Shown: positions 26,005-35,698, numbered from the stretch's first letter. The stretch: DNA of 64,000 nucleotides from Tritrichomonas musculus (GCA_039105265.1 JAPFFF010000070.1:310001-374000), one strand, 5' to 3'. Notes: a model not told the origin generated them from the letters alone. Numbers and translations are program-made.

Positions 26005-27945
26005 TCAACAACATTTGCGAGTTTTAATGAATGGTGATTCGATTTGAGCTCTAATGAAATTGTATGCTATTGGATTATTATTTCTATGTGCTGCAATATA
26101 TGATACATATACAATTTGTCCATCATCATAACGCCATATTATTCTATCAATGCGTTTGCCATTGCTATCATACCTGTCCATGCTGTCATAAGTGCTAGTA
26201 GAACCATTTGGTTTAAATATTACATCAATATGCATTATATCATCATCTTGATTATCTCCCCAATTAACATCAAATACCAAATGAACTCTGGCATTTGGTA
26301 GCTGAGGGGTAATATATGCACCGTCATATAAGTTTGCTGGATATTCAATATTCAATTCAGTTCCGTATAATGCAGTATTCAATGCAGATTCATTAACCAA
26401 ATCAGTTGGAATTGTTGGTATATCTGTTTTCAATGCATATTTATCTAATTCATAAGCTAATTCATCTTCATCAACAAACTTCTCATCAGCTTGTGCACTA
26501 GTATAATACGGTGTCAAGTCAACTGGTTCTGGTATATCCGTCTTCAATGCATAAGTATTCGACACATATCTAGCTGAATAAGCGTTTCTGTCTGTTGGTT
26601 CGATAGTTTTGGTAATTGAACACGATAAAACTTCTGGTGTATCGCCAGTTCCTGGATTGATTAATTCATGGCTGTCATACAAAAACCAAATACTTGAATC
26701 ACTTCCTTCGATACGCATTATCTGAGAGGGTTGTTCGTCATCATCGTCATTGTACGAATAGTCTACATGAACATAATGACCCGTATAAAAACTGTTTGAT
26801 GAAACAATATCCAACCCGTATTGCTCAATCAGTTCATGATATGTGTTGTAATCCAAATCAGGAATTGTATTATTGACGATTTCGAATTGAATTGTTGTTT
26901 GACCCTCAATAATTTCTGGGATTTCACTCTTCATTGCATATTTTCCTTCTGCAACTGTTTTCGTTTCATACTTATCCAATTCATAAGCCAATTCATCCTC
27001 ATCGACGAACTTCTCATCAGCTTGTGCACTAGTATAATACGGTGTCAAATCAATTGGTTCAGGTATATCACTCTTCAATGCTAATCTTTCTTCTGTTTCT
27101 GCTAATGTTATTGTTATTGGAAGGTATTGATATCTATCATAAATTGCTCCACTAACTTCATCCCACACTAATTCAAAATACTCACCTTCACTATCAAATC
27201 CTTCAGCTTCATGTTGTTTAACGTTATATTCATCATCAGCATATAAATCATTTGTCTTGAATCTGATATCAAAATGGAATATATTACCACTATTGTCTAA
27301 TTTATAACCAACCAAATGTGTTCCTTCTTTGAACGGTAAAACGTGAGATGTATCCATTCCGTTTTCTTCATATTCTTCTGGTATTGGACCTATATTAGGA
27401 AACATATATGTCTTAGTTTCAATTGTGTATTCAGTTGATACATTCAAATTATCTCTCGTGATGTAATTCTTCAAATCATCTTTTGGAACATATTGTCCGG
27501 CACAAACATCCAAAGCCTCCTGAAGAGCTTCATTAGCTGCCATACTTGTTAAACACGTTGATGCTTTAGCTGATAATGGTTTAACATCATCAGCCATCAA
27601 TTTCTGAAACATTTCGTCTGATAATTGTTCCTTTGGGTTCAATTGCAACTCACTATTTTTGAGTACTTCTGGTATATCCGTCTTCAATGCATAATTCGTT
27701 AAATCAATTGGTTCGGGTATATCAGTTGATAAAGCATAATTGTTGATAACATAATCACGCAATCCGTTAACAGCTTCATTCAATTGTTCCTCAGTGATTC
27801 CATTACCGTTTGAACCTAATACGTTCCCGTTCGATGAATCACCTTTGATAACATAATTATCGACATATCTTTTAATGTATTCGTTAATCAATCCGTCAAT
27901 GGTATTTGTTTTTGTTATGTGTCCGCTCTGCTCAATCGTAAACAT
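26005..27945 (-). CDS. Fibre-like protein with YALKTDIP repeats
   Basis: A 646-aa protein built around short repeats of the type NYALKTDIPEPIDLT and YYTSAQADEKFVDEDELAYE followed by LDKYALKTDIP; the longer unit occurs twice nearly identically and shorter ones at least five times. Between repeats lie beta-rich inserts of 80-130 residues, including HFDIRFKTNDLYADDEYNVK and HVDYSYNDDDDEQPSQIMRI. Such repeats are typical of trimeric phage and giant-virus fibres. The inserts resemble one another, suggesting duplication. The gene starts back-to-back with the 27968 gene, 22 bp apart. It would give the particle a receptor-binding spike; element A has an unrelated large surface protein instead. Confidence 0.75.
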   Translation of the reverse strand: MFTIEQSGHITKTNTIDGLINEYIKRYVDNYVIKGDSSNGNVLGSNGNGITEEQLNEAVNGLRDYVINNYALSTDIPEPIDLTNYALKTDIPEVLKNSELQLNPKEQLSDEMFQKLMADDVKPLSAKASTCLTSMAANEALQEALDVCAGQYVPKDDLKNYITRDNLNVSTEYTIETKTYMFPNIGPIPEEYEENGMDTSHVLPFKEGTHLVGYKLDNSGNIFHFDIRFKTNDLYADDEYNVKQHEAEGFDSEGEYFELVWDEVSGAIYDRYQYLPITITLAETEERLALKSDIPEPIDLTPYYTSAQADEKFVDEDELAYELDKYETKTVAEGKYAMKSEIPEIIEGQTTIQFEIVNNTIPDLDYNTYHELIEQYGLDIVSSNSFYTGHYVHVDYSYNDDDDEQPSQIMRIEGSDSSIWFLYDSHELINPGTGDTPEVLSCSITKTIEPTDRNAYSARYVSNTYALKTDIPEPVDLTPYYTSAQADEKFVDEDELAYELDKYALKTDIPTIPTDLVNESALNTALYGTELNIEYPANLYDGAYITPQLPNARVHLVFDVNWGDNQDDDIMHIDVIFKPNGSTSTYDSMDRYDSNGKRIDRIIWRYDDGQIVYVSYIAAHRNNNPIAYNFIRAQIESPFIKTRKCC

Positions 27946-27967
27946 TCAATTTATTAGAAACTAAACA
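27946..27967. promoter_or_regulatory. 22-bp divergent gap between fibre gene and 27968 gene
   Basis: Start codons of two outward-facing genes are only 22 bp apart (TCAATTTATTAGAAACTAAACA, given here as two halves of one short gap). The second extreme head-to-head pair in the window after 9789-9804; again each ATG has an A-rich preceding base run. Confidence 0.4.
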
Positions 27968-30262
27968 ATGTCAAAACAAGATAAAAATAATTCATCTGAT
28001 AGCTTTGATTTAGATTTGAGCAATATTGATGATGAAACAATATTTGACAGTGAGGTATCTAAACCTGATGATGATGAAGAACTAGAGGACCCGATAGATT
28101 ATTTTAAGAACACGTTTCTCAGTACATACAAACTAGAACACCCCAATGATTTAATTAATTTGTTGTATCAAATACAAAACAATGAATATACAGGAAGAAG
28201 TGTGGGAAAGATTCGTGAAATGAAAGTCAAGTTTCGTCGATTTGTTTCATTGATGAACAAAATCAATGCTGGTATTAAAAGTAAAGGCAATCAATTCCTT
28301 AGTTTAAGAGAGTACACAACAGATAAAAAAAGTCTTGATACAATTATCAATTACTTCAATATTGTTGTCAATGATGATTTAAATTATAGCTCTGACGGTT
28401 TTCGTTCATCACCCATCAAACCACCGAGAAAGAGTCAAACACCACAAACCACCAAAGGAAGAAGAAAGAGAACAAGCATTCATGAACCAACACTTGATAC
28501 TAATAAACGAAGAACACCAAGAAGAAAACGCATAACTCCGAGTGATTCTGATGAAAATGACTCGACAATACAATTGCCTAAAGACAGTGAAGATTCATTA
28601 CTTAATATAACATTAAGCGAATCAGATTCTGAGTCATTAATATTGAAAAACGATGATTTATCTGATTCTTTTATTGAACCATCAAAGGAACACAATAAAA
28701 ATAATTTTTCAACTAATAAAATGGCAGACGACAACAACAATAATAACGGACCTCTTCAATCATTATATGATGATGAATTAGATGATTGGCAAGATGATGA
28801 TGAAGCAGCAACCGAAGCATACAGATATGCAAGAACACCTGCAAAACAACCATACAGATATGAAGATAATGAAGAAGAAGCACAAGAAATTAAATCACCT
28901 TTTGCAAGGAAATACAAAGGATATGCAGAAGATAACAAAGCAGATGATGAAATACTTGATGAATTAATAAGAAATGCAAAGCAACCCTCAAAGAATACTC
29001 GCGGACGTCGTGATAAAAAAGATATGCCTCTTGTTAACTCAACATTAAAGGATTCATTTGACAAGCTTGAAATACCTCGGGTTGGTGGTAATATATCCTA
29101 TTACAGAGATAAATTTATTGATATGATTATTAACGGAAACTTCAGAATCAAATACATTCCGAATGCAGCTTGTCGTGATACAGCTATTGAATACTGTAAG
29201 AATTCAGTTGATAAAGACGGTAAACCAAGATATCGTTTATTACCAGAAAATGCCAAAGACCCGTTAGGAAACTCAATAACAGACTTGAACGGTGATAAAG
29301 TTGATGATGTTGTTTTAATTGATAGGAACGGTAATCCTTCAATCATTAACGGATACAAGCTTGTATTTGCTTCTCCTTACAAGAAAGTTTGGAAATCTGT
29401 TATTAAAACAAAACAAGAAAGAAAAGAAATGCCGTTCAATAAATGGATTCAATCATTATTTGATAAAGATATCAAGAAAATTGATTGGGATGCTGGTCAA
29501 TACAAATTAACAAAGGGAAAAGAAATGCAAGAGCTAGAAAATTATTACGGTCCTATGGGTCTGGGAAAAGCAAGAGTCAGCAAACGTATTACACCAAGTT
29601 CTTATTGGTCATCAATCTTTTCTAAAGTCTGGAAAGTGTATTGGAATGACGAACAATTCTTTGTATTATCTCCTTTGAAGAAACTCATCAATTACCTTGC
29701 TGTATCAAATATGTTATTTGCTTATCTCTTTGATGCTCCTTTCAAAGAACTAATTCAAGACAATAAGTTCAATGGAAAGATATTAACATATGAACAATGG
29801 ATATATTGGAAACAACAGAACAATAAAGAATATGTTTCAGTATTAGGAAAGAATGTTCAATCATATGTTGAGAAGATTATTGATAAAGCTATTGATATCA
29901 CATCAGGAGAATTAAAGGCTGAACCAAGTCAATGGGGTAAACAATTTACTGAATTAATGCATTACATTGATTATGTTGTCTTTGGTGTTGGTTTCAATGT
30001 TGATGTAAGTAAGCAAGAAGGATATAACAGGTTGAAACGAAATGCAGAAGGAATTAAAGAAGCAACGCCAGAAGATATTAAGAACGTTAAAGATAATTTC
30101 ATTAAACGAATCACCGCAGCAATAGAAAGAGATATATATCCAAATTGTGGATACACAGCATTCAAAGCACAACTCAAAGAAAGTAAATTGCAGAACAAAA
30201 ATAAATATGCTGATTTTGCTGTTAATCTTAAACCATTACATCAAAGAATGAATAATGAATAA
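27968..30262 (+). CDS. Large acidic/basic virion-type protein of unknown family
   Basis: A 764-aa protein in two halves. Residues 1-350 are mostly disordered: an acidic start (DLDLSNIDDETIFDSE), a basic Pro/Arg patch (KPPRKSQTPQTTKGRRKRT, TPRRKRITPSDSDE), Ser/Asp clusters and an Asn run (MADDNNNNNG). Residues 360-764 look folded, with a calcium-loop-like DLNGDKVDD near residue 440, then VVLIDRNGNPSIINGYKLVF, a Trp-rich segment (RITPSSYWSSIFSKVWKVYW) and helices to the end. SDSD/SESDSES sites look like casein-kinase targets. A core, scaffold or terminal-protein-like role is possible. Its stop touches the convergent 30263 gene with no base between them. Confidence 0.7.
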   Translation: MSKQDKNNSSDSFDLDLSNIDDETIFDSEVSKPDDDEELEDPIDYFKNTFLSTYKLEHPNDLINLLYQIQNNEYTGRSVGKIREMKVKFRRFVSLMNKINAGIKSKGNQFLSLREYTTDKKSLDTIINYFNIVVNDDLNYSSDGFRSSPIKPPRKSQTPQTTKGRRKRTSIHEPTLDTNKRRTPRRKRITPSDSDENDSTIQLPKDSEDSLLNITLSESDSESLILKNDDLSDSFIEPSKEHNKNNFSTNKMADDNNNNNGPLQSLYDDELDDWQDDDEAATEAYRYARTPAKQPYRYEDNEEEAQEIKSPFARKYKGYAEDNKADDEILDELIRNAKQPSKNTRGRRDKKDMPLVNSTLKDSFDKLEIPRVGGNISYYRDKFIDMIINGNFRIKYIPNAACRDTAIEYCKNSVDKDGKPRYRLLPENAKDPLGNSITDLNGDKVDDVVLIDRNGNPSIINGYKLVFASPYKKVWKSVIKTKQERKEMPFNKWIQSLFDKDIKKIDWDAGQYKLTKGKEMQELENYYGPMGLGKARVSKRITPSSYWSSIFSKVWKVYWNDEQFFVLSPLKKLINYLAVSNMLFAYLFDAPFKELIQDNKFNGKILTYEQWIYWKQQNNKEYVSVLGKNVQSYVEKIIDKAIDITSGELKAEPSQWGKQFTELMHYIDYVVFGVGFNVDVSKQEGYNRLKRNAEGIKEATPEDIKNVKDNFIKRITAAIERDIYPNCGYTAFKAQLKESKLQNKNKYADFAVNLKPLHQRMNNE

Positions 30263-31453
30263 TTAATTTAAATCAAAACCTCCATTATTATTATTATTAT
30301 TATTTTTGTCATTTGGGTCTGAAACGATTCTAAAACTATAACGTTTTGTTGATTGTGGTTGCTGATTATATTCTTCTTCACTTGACAAGTCTTCAAAAGT
30401 ATTATTATTATTATTTATGTTTTGTTGTCGTTCATAATAATTTGATGTCTTATTAGGATTTGGTGTTTCAAAATCAAAGCCTTGTGATTGATTTTGGTTT
30501 TCTTCGTGCCAATCTTCTTCAATTTCCATAGGTTCATAATTCGGTAAAGAATTATTTTGTTGAACTATTTTTTGATATGTTTCCGAGCTATTAGGAATAG
30601 TTCGTTTTGCTGATGCTGAAAAGTGAACTTTGTTATCTTTTGGCAAGTGCTTATATATTGGTTCTGATTGTTGCATTTGCAGCTGATTGGAAATCTTTTC
30701 TAACATTTTTATTAGTTTTGCATCAAATCTCTTTGGAGTCGATATTGATTCTTTTGTATTAAAACCTGAATCCTGTGTTATTTTTCTCGGTTTGAATACA
30801 GGATATTCATCGGCTATTGTATCATTTCGAAAACTAAAAGCCGATTTTTCAATTGATTTTGTACCTGTATTATGATTTAAATCTGCTGTTATCGATTTTG
30901 CAATTTCCTCGTTGTCAGATTCAGGAGTTGTATTAACATAACAATCAATTATCGGAATTTTTTCAGGGTTATCGTAAATATAAAAAGATAAATATGTTTG
31001 TGCTGCATTAGGGTCATAGTTTATATCAGCTGCAGTTATAATATTATCAAATGCCTTTATGAATGATTCAGAAGTGAAAGCAAAGTAAGTTTTATGAAAA
31101 TAAGATTCACCGTTATAATTTTTATAATATTTTGTTAATGCTTTTGGTGTATTATCAACTATTAATATAAATATAGGTTCCTGATATCCTGTAAGAATCT
31201 TTTTTGTAAACACGTATGAAGGTTTTTCAGGTGTATCACCATCAAGATATATTATCCATGTAGGTCTACTTGTTAACATATCACCTTTAGTTGTACTTTT
31301 AGCTTGCTTTGGAAATATGAAAATTGAAGGGAAAAAATATCTATTTTTTTCTACTGTAATCAATGCAAATGTAATCGGTGCAACATCATCAATTTTATAA
31401 CGGCTCATATCAGCCAATTGATTCGGATTTAAATAAATTACCTTAGAATCCAT
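30263..31453 (-). CDS. Unknown protein with folded N-terminus and disordered tail
   Basis: A 396-aa protein. Residues 1-165 look folded with beta strands (ITFALITVEKNRYFFPSIFI, TWIIYLDGDTPEKPSYVFT, EPIFILIVDNT, TYLSFYIYDN). The rest is polar and low-complexity, with Gln/Asn runs (QQSEPIYKHLPKDNK, ERQQNINNNNNTFED, NDKNNNNNNNGGFDLN). No known family is recognised. It lies in the minus-strand block with the possible penton, integrase and major capsid, 12 bp from the next gene, so a virion role is plausible. The Asn run at its end is encoded by an (ATT)n microsatellite at about 30,284-30,306. Confidence 0.65.
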   Translation of the reverse strand: MDSKVIYLNPNQLADMSRYKIDDVAPITFALITVEKNRYFFPSIFIFPKQAKSTTKGDMLTSRPTWIIYLDGDTPEKPSYVFTKKILTGYQEPIFILIVDNTPKALTKYYKNYNGESYFHKTYFAFTSESFIKAFDNIITAADINYDPNAAQTYLSFYIYDNPEKIPIIDCYVNTTPESDNEEIAKSITADLNHNTGTKSIEKSAFSFRNDTIADEYPVFKPRKITQDSGFNTKESISTPKRFDAKLIKMLEKISNQLQMQQSEPIYKHLPKDNKVHFSASAKRTIPNSSETYQKIVQQNNSLPNYEPMEIEEDWHEENQNQSQGFDFETPNPNKTSNYYERQQNINNNNNTFEDLSSEEEYNQQPQSTKRYSFRIVSDPNDKNNNNNNNGGFDLN

Positions 31454-31465
31454 TTTGAATAGTCA

Positions 31466-31816
31466 TTAATAAATCAAAAGACAACTGAATATAAATGATT
31501 CAGGTTCAATAACGTTTCCTTTCATATCTGTAAACCATAAATGATACTCTTTTTTTGTATTGTTCAGACACTCATATTTTCGATATTTCGTTTGTCGTCT
31601 GTTAGCAAGCATAATGAAATGGTCGCAGAAAGGCATGAATTCAACTATATCTGAATGAACCATCAAATCACCGACAATATGTTGATTGACAACAGCCCCA
31701 CAATACTGAACAACAATGTACTTCTTGTTGCGACTATAAACGAAATCATCAGGAAGATTAAAATCTTTTGATTGTGTGTGATAGTATCGTTTTGTGATTG
31801 GTTGTTTAGCTTTCAT
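31466..31816 (-). CDS. Possible minor capsid (penton-like) short protein
   Basis: A 116-aa beta-rich protein. Its ending, YHLWFTDMKGNVIEPESFIF followed by SCLLIY, fits the last strands of Polinton and virophage penton proteins, where a D-x-x-G turn precedes the final strand; compare LELSLVDFQYQPILLKSPLF in element A. The middle (VVQYCGAVVNQHIVGDLMVH) is also strand-like. The length is short for a penton, so it may be a compact relative or something else. It overlaps the integrase gene by 11 bp and precedes it in the same orientation as the capsid gene. Confidence 0.45.
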   Translation of the reverse strand: MKAKQPITKRYYHTQSKDFNLPDDFVYSRNKKYIVVQYCGAVVNQHIVGDLMVHSDIVEFMPFCDHFIMLANRRQTKYRKYECLNNTKKEYHLWFTDMKGNVIEPESFIFSCLLIY

Positions 31817-32885
31817 TTTGCGTTTTATAAGTCAAAAAGAATACTTTATAATCATCATTCAAAGCATCTATTGATGAACAAACATATTTTGTGTACATGA
31901 TTGGAACTGTTATTATTGTTTTGTTCTTCAGTGTTTTGTTAGTTTGACGCAAAGGATTTAATAGTTTACATTTAACGTTTCCTGATTCATAACAAATGAA
32001 TTCAGCGAGTTCATTAAATACTCTTCTTCGCTTTTCATGTTTCTTTTCTGTTTTTCCGTAATCGGTGTGAATGAGTATTATATTTTTGGGTTTATATGAC
32101 AGAAGACCTTTAAATCGTTGTTTTTGTTGAATCTCTTTCAATTGCATTGATTTGGCTCTAATGTATTGCCATTCAAGGTCGCGGTCATCTTGCATCTGTT
32201 GAGGTGTTAGATAAATGTATTTTGATTGTCGTTTGTCAAGGTATTCATCAGTTTCTTCGTCAAATGATGTGTATAAAGGATTCAATAAACGAAGAGATGC
32301 ATGAGGCGTGTTATTGTACCATTCAACCGTTTGTTGTATCAATACATTGTTTGTCATTCGTTGTTGTGATTGACCGAAAGCATTTCGTAATGTTCTGATT
32401 ACTGCATCGACACATTTATGTGCATTCGTGAAAGGTGAATCATCAATGATTAACTTTATTTTGTTTGGTGCTTTGAATTTAATTGTGTGTTTGTCTAATT
32501 GATATCTTTGCTCTTCACCGTTGCAATAACTTTTGAATGCATTTGATATAAAAGCCTTTTCACCATCACATTTAATTGTTTCAATTCTGATATTTCTTTT
32601 ATTGACTAGTTTATCAATTACTTTGATTACATAATACTCAGACTTGTAATCAATTGGTTCAACAATTAGGTATTTGGTGTTTACATTGATTATTACTAAA
32701 TAAGCTTTATTTAATGCAAACATTATATCAATTTCGTACGCATACGGTTCAAATGAGAAGTCAGGTTTTGATAGTTTCTTTACTGTCTTCAATTGGTAAT
32801 CCTTAATATAGGGCTCGGTTTTAATGCCCGTGTCTTTGATGTACTTGTATTTAGATTTGAAAGGATAGTTGATTGATTCATTCAT
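31806..32885 (-). CDS. Polinton DDE integrase
   Basis: A 359-aa retroviral-type integrase. The catalytic core begins near residue 50 with YEIDIMFALNKAYLVIINVN (first acidic motif). It continues through IETIKCDGEKAFIS (second motif, about residue 117) to AHKCVDAVIRTLRNAFG and the EWYNNTPHASLRLLNP tail that follows the third motif in this family. A C-terminal region of about 110 residues (LSYKPKNIILIHTDYGKTEK, then RRRVFNELAEFICYESGN) corresponds to the SH3-like DNA-binding part. I see no chromodomain, unlike element A. It is encoded next to the major capsid gene, 87 bp away, on the same strand. Confidence 0.85.
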   Translation of the reverse strand: MNESINYPFKSKYKYIKDTGIKTEPYIKDYQLKTVKKLSKPDFSFEPYAYEIDIMFALNKAYLVIINVNTKYLIVEPIDYKSEYYVIKVIDKLVNKRNIRIETIKCDGEKAFISNAFKSYCNGEEQRYQLDKHTIKFKAPNKIKLIIDDSPFTNAHKCVDAVIRTLRNAFGQSQQRMTNNVLIQQTVEWYNNTPHASLRLLNPLYTSFDEETDEYLDKRQSKYIYLTPQQMQDDRDLEWQYIRAKSMQLKEIQQKQRFKGLLSYKPKNIILIHTDYGKTEKKHEKRRRVFNELAEFICYESGNVKCKLLNPLRQTNKTLKNKTIITVPIMYTKYVCSSIDALNDDYKVFFLTYKTQNES

Positions 32886-32972
32886 TTGAATCGCAAAAAT
32901 AAAGCATTAATTTATGAAGGAACTCTGTTCCCTTTTGCAAAGCAAAATGATTATTTAATGAAATCAATTTAT

Positions 32973-34530
32973 TTATTCATTTGCTTGGCTTCCTTTTGGT
33001 GATTCGTCGTCATGATATTCTAAACCGTCAAGCGATAGTTTAAAGTAAGAGTCCCTAGTTATCCAAAGTTGAGTCGGAGGAGGTTTGACAATGGTTCCAT
33101 CTGGTTCAACAACATTGAAATATGTGTCATCATCTCCTGTATATATTGGTTGCCCATTGACTTGTATCTGAACGTTTCCGAAACCTCCATCAAGTCCGTC
33201 ATAACAATATCCTGCACTTGCTCGTTCTGTTTGAATGTTGAATACAAATGATGTTGCATCACTGATTGTGTTGTTGTATCTCTTACCGTTAGCGTCATTC
33301 TTTGGCATTGTCATCGAATCCTCAAATTCCTTTGTGCATGAAAGAGTGATTGCATCTAAATCACCAGCCGTTAATTGATTTTCAAAGAATCGTGCACCAA
33401 TGGTTGAAACGTTTTCGTCTGGGAAGTTCTTTCCACCAATATTCAAGAAACAATTTTGATAAACTGGGTTTTCAAAGACAGTTAAATCATTATGATGCTT
33501 TGGAAACATGATTGATAAATTAGTTGCATTGATTAATGGGATATTCAATGTTGACTTGATTCCGTTTGCTGCTGGAGCGATTGGAAAAGCATGATAATCA
33601 ACTTTTTGTGAAGGAATGATTAAACCTTGTCTTAAAATGTCTTCAATTCCTTGTCTTGTAGCTTCACAAACTCCAAAGCCTTGCATATTAGATTTACAAG
33701 CTGTGATGGTCATTCGATTAACTGTTAATGTTGCTGTTTGTTTTGAATAATGAGCGCTCATCAACTTGTTGGCTTCAGTTTTAGATACAAAGTTAACGTA
33801 AACATGACCTGCATGTGATGGTTGAGGTAATTTACCATGTTCTTTGGTATAATGGGCTTGACAAATTGCTTTATTATCATCAGTCTTTTCAATTCCAAGT
33901 TCAGTAAATTCATCATCAGTAAAGCTAAATATTAATGAACAATTTTCAATCAGTTCATCGAAATCACCTCCAGATGCAGATACGTATTGTTCTCTAACTT
34001 CATACTTCAATTGATATTTCGTTGGTGTTGGTTCAGGTGATGGTGGGTCTGGATTGTCTCCAGGTCCTGGAATCACAGCTTGATTACCAATTTGTGTGAA
34101 TTGATGTTTGAGGTGTCCTCGTGCTTTGATTTCCTTTAGTCTGTTTAATTCTTCCATCGATATTGAATCATTGTCTTCAAGAAATACTTTTGCTTCAGCA
34201 ACTGTGTAAGGGTCTAATACTGCCCAAACAAGACCAGCGGGACTAACTTGAAAACGAATTGATAAATCACCAATGATTCCGTTAGGGAATAAATCGAATG
34301 CTTGTAATGCGAGCAAATCATCAAAAGGAACATTCAAATCAAATTCGACTTCACTTCTTCCAGTGTTCTTAAATGAATTCAAGTTAACATAAGCTCCTGC
34401 ATGTGTTTGTGAATAGTTGCTAATGTTTTCCCACAATGAATGAACGAATCTGCGACGTTTCTTCTCGGCTTCTGGTTTAACTGAAGAATATAAGAAGCCC
34501 TCACGAATGCATTCATTCTGTTGGTAAGTA
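32973..34530 (-). CDS. Major capsid protein, double-jelly-roll type
   Basis: A major capsid protein of which about 520 residues are visible. The right limit given is where element B gives way to other sequence; the codons remain coding-like up to there and no ATG start is seen in view. The family signature PFDDLLALQAFDLFPNGIIG followed by DLSIRFQVSPAGLVWAV matches the LRRFLPLSNIKYLPAFAGKI...LRLYFSTAG segment of the element A capsid. Later strands include LNIPLINATNLSIMFPKHHN, and the end ITRDSYFKLSLDGLEYHDDE is also strand-rich. A Pro-rich loop (PGPGDNPDPPSPEPTPT) lies between the presumed domains. Confidence 0.78.
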
Positions 34531-34773
34531 GTGAGGAGTGTGCGGATCGACGGTCAGATAGAATTACCTAAATGCCCCCCATTCCTGACCCATAACTGAA
34601 GGCCACATAACTATTTTTGAATTGACCCCAACTGATACCCATGAATAGGAATAAGTGGCCAGTATCATGGGTGATATTGATGGTCACCGATGACAGCCAT
34701 TAATGACCCAAAGGATTTTCAGAGGGGGTCCCAAAATTCAATTTATGGGATTTGCTATTTTTAAATTGCGTAA
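34531..34773. other. Intergenic strip with imperfect inverted repeat
   Basis: No gene seen. Near 34,635-34,685 an imperfect inverted pair occurs: TGATACCCATGA and, downstream, TCATGGGTGATA, about 25 bp apart. The first resembles the TGATACC/CATG parts of the iteron arrays but is not a clear unit. A short GGGGGTCCC hairpin-like stretch lies near 34,725. The region precedes the regulator-like gene of element C and probably holds its promoter. Confidence 0.4.
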
Positions 34774-35271
34774 ATGGAAACTGACACGGATCTACTCCTA
34801 AAGATCGTAGATGGCATCACCGATTTGCGTCGAGATGTCAAGCATTTGATTAAGCGTATGAACCATAAACGCAAACCATCTACTGATACCCCAAAGGCTG
34901 AAGCACATATCGACACCACTCAGGACACCACTCAGGATGCAAATGACTCACCTCCTGAGACTCCATCCATTGAACATCCTCGACCTCGTTTAAATCGCAC
35001 CCATATATTCAATCGAAGCAAGTTCCTGGATATTGGGGATCACGACCGATTGATCCAATATGTCACATCACAGGTAGTAATCGATGCGGTATCCAACGTG
35101 GAACCTCATAAACGCGTATCCCTATTGCGTAAACTGATATCCGATAACCTAAACCTAAGTATCTCCATGTATATGACCCAAAAACTACTCAACACCCATA
35201 TGACTCTAAACGGTCCCCAAAGGGAAACAGCTCCAGACCCCGATGATGAGATCGATATAACCGATTTCTAA
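34774..35271 (+). CDS. Regulator-like protein, shared family with 19047-19397
   Basis: A 165-aa protein. The N-terminus is helical and charged (DLLLKIVDGITDLRRDVKHL, then IKRMNHKRKPS). A Thr/Asp/Pro-rich linker follows, with HIDTTQDTTQDANDSPPETP. The C-terminal domain is homologous to 19047-19397: RTHIFNRSKFLDIGDHDRLI, EPHKRVSLLRKLISDNLNLS and MYMTQKLLNTH. Length and acidic ending (DPDDEIDITDF) differ. In element C it lies upstream of the polymerase on the same strand, whereas in B it is divergent, so the association with the polymerase persists while orientation has changed. Codon use is GC-richer than in B. Confidence 0.75.
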   Translation: METDTDLLLKIVDGITDLRRDVKHLIKRMNHKRKPSTDTPKAEAHIDTTQDTTQDANDSPPETPSIEHPRPRLNRTHIFNRSKFLDIGDHDRLIQYVTSQVVIDAVSNVEPHKRVSLLRKLISDNLNLSISMYMTQKLLNTHMTLNGPQRETAPDPDDEIDITDF

Positions 35272-35698
35272 CCGTAATCCAAAAATATTTTTGCAAAAAC
35301 CGACCCCATGATGGATGCGTAATGCATTCTCTAGAGGAACCAACATACGTACCCGGGATTGCACATCAATCCCTCAAGGAAAATACCTGAATCCACCATG
35401 AGACTGGTTTGGGTTGCAAATGCCGGCAAATGCCCGTATTACCCCATAATCCACAAGTAATAGCTTACCCAAGGTGTTTAGTGCGCTTGGGCTCTATCAC
35501 AAATATGGACCGGAAATAATACGAAAAATCGGTATGGCAGTGGATCGAACTCATGCCTGCAGCCGAAGCTGGGAGACATGCTTCATGACCCAACAACTAT
35601 ACCAGTTAGCGCTAACACATATATGATTCCGATTTGCGATTTAAATTCAAAAACAGTATTTTTACCGATGAGAATTTTATATTTTTACCTATGGGCAA
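35272..35698. other. 427-bp gap before element C polymerase
   Basis: No protein gene seen. The strip is GC-richer than the rest of the window and includes the tRNA-like remnant at 35532-35616. Other marks are a short GCTTACCCAAGG...CTTGGGC inverted pair near 35,465-35,490 and a CGGCAAATGCC motif near 35,425. The last 60 bp are AT-rich and likely hold the polymerase promoter. In element B the equivalent gap is only 92 bp, so extra sequence has probably been inserted here. Confidence 0.5.
35532..35616 (-). other. tRNA-like remnant (possible tRNA-derived SINE)
   Basis: Read on the minus strand: TAGCGCTAACTGGTATAG resembles an A box, GAGTTCGATCC is a good B box, and between them CAGCTTCGGCTG forms a perfect four-pair arm with a UUCG loop, like the long variable arm of a type II tRNA. 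A TTTTT run, the usual Pol III stop, follows 8 bp after the tRNA-like end. Acceptor, T and anticodon stems do not pair well, so it is not a working tRNA as read. A decayed tRNA gene or tRNA-headed SINE fits; chance is not excluded. Confidence 0.35.

Larger units (their letters stand above)
16380..34530. mobile_element. Polinton/Maverick element B
   Basis: A second Polinton, of which I see about 18 kb. It carries a packaging ATPase, protein-primed PolB with an inserted HNH domain, a free HNH gene, a fibre-like protein, integrase, a possible penton and a major capsid. Its left limit is taken as the TCATGTGATACC array. Its right limit is where the AT-rich capsid coding sequence gives way, near 34.53 kb, to the GC-richer sequence of element C. 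Gene order and strands differ from A throughout. Most genes look whole; about one break is apparent and the right end is incomplete, so it is probably young to middle-aged. No TIR or target duplication was seen. Confidence 0.85.

Noticed and set aside
28480-29358. Minus-strand Ser/Leu-rich frames within the 27968-30262 gene
   Set aside because: Reverse complements of acidic, Asp/Glu/Asn-rich coding sequence; composition explains them.
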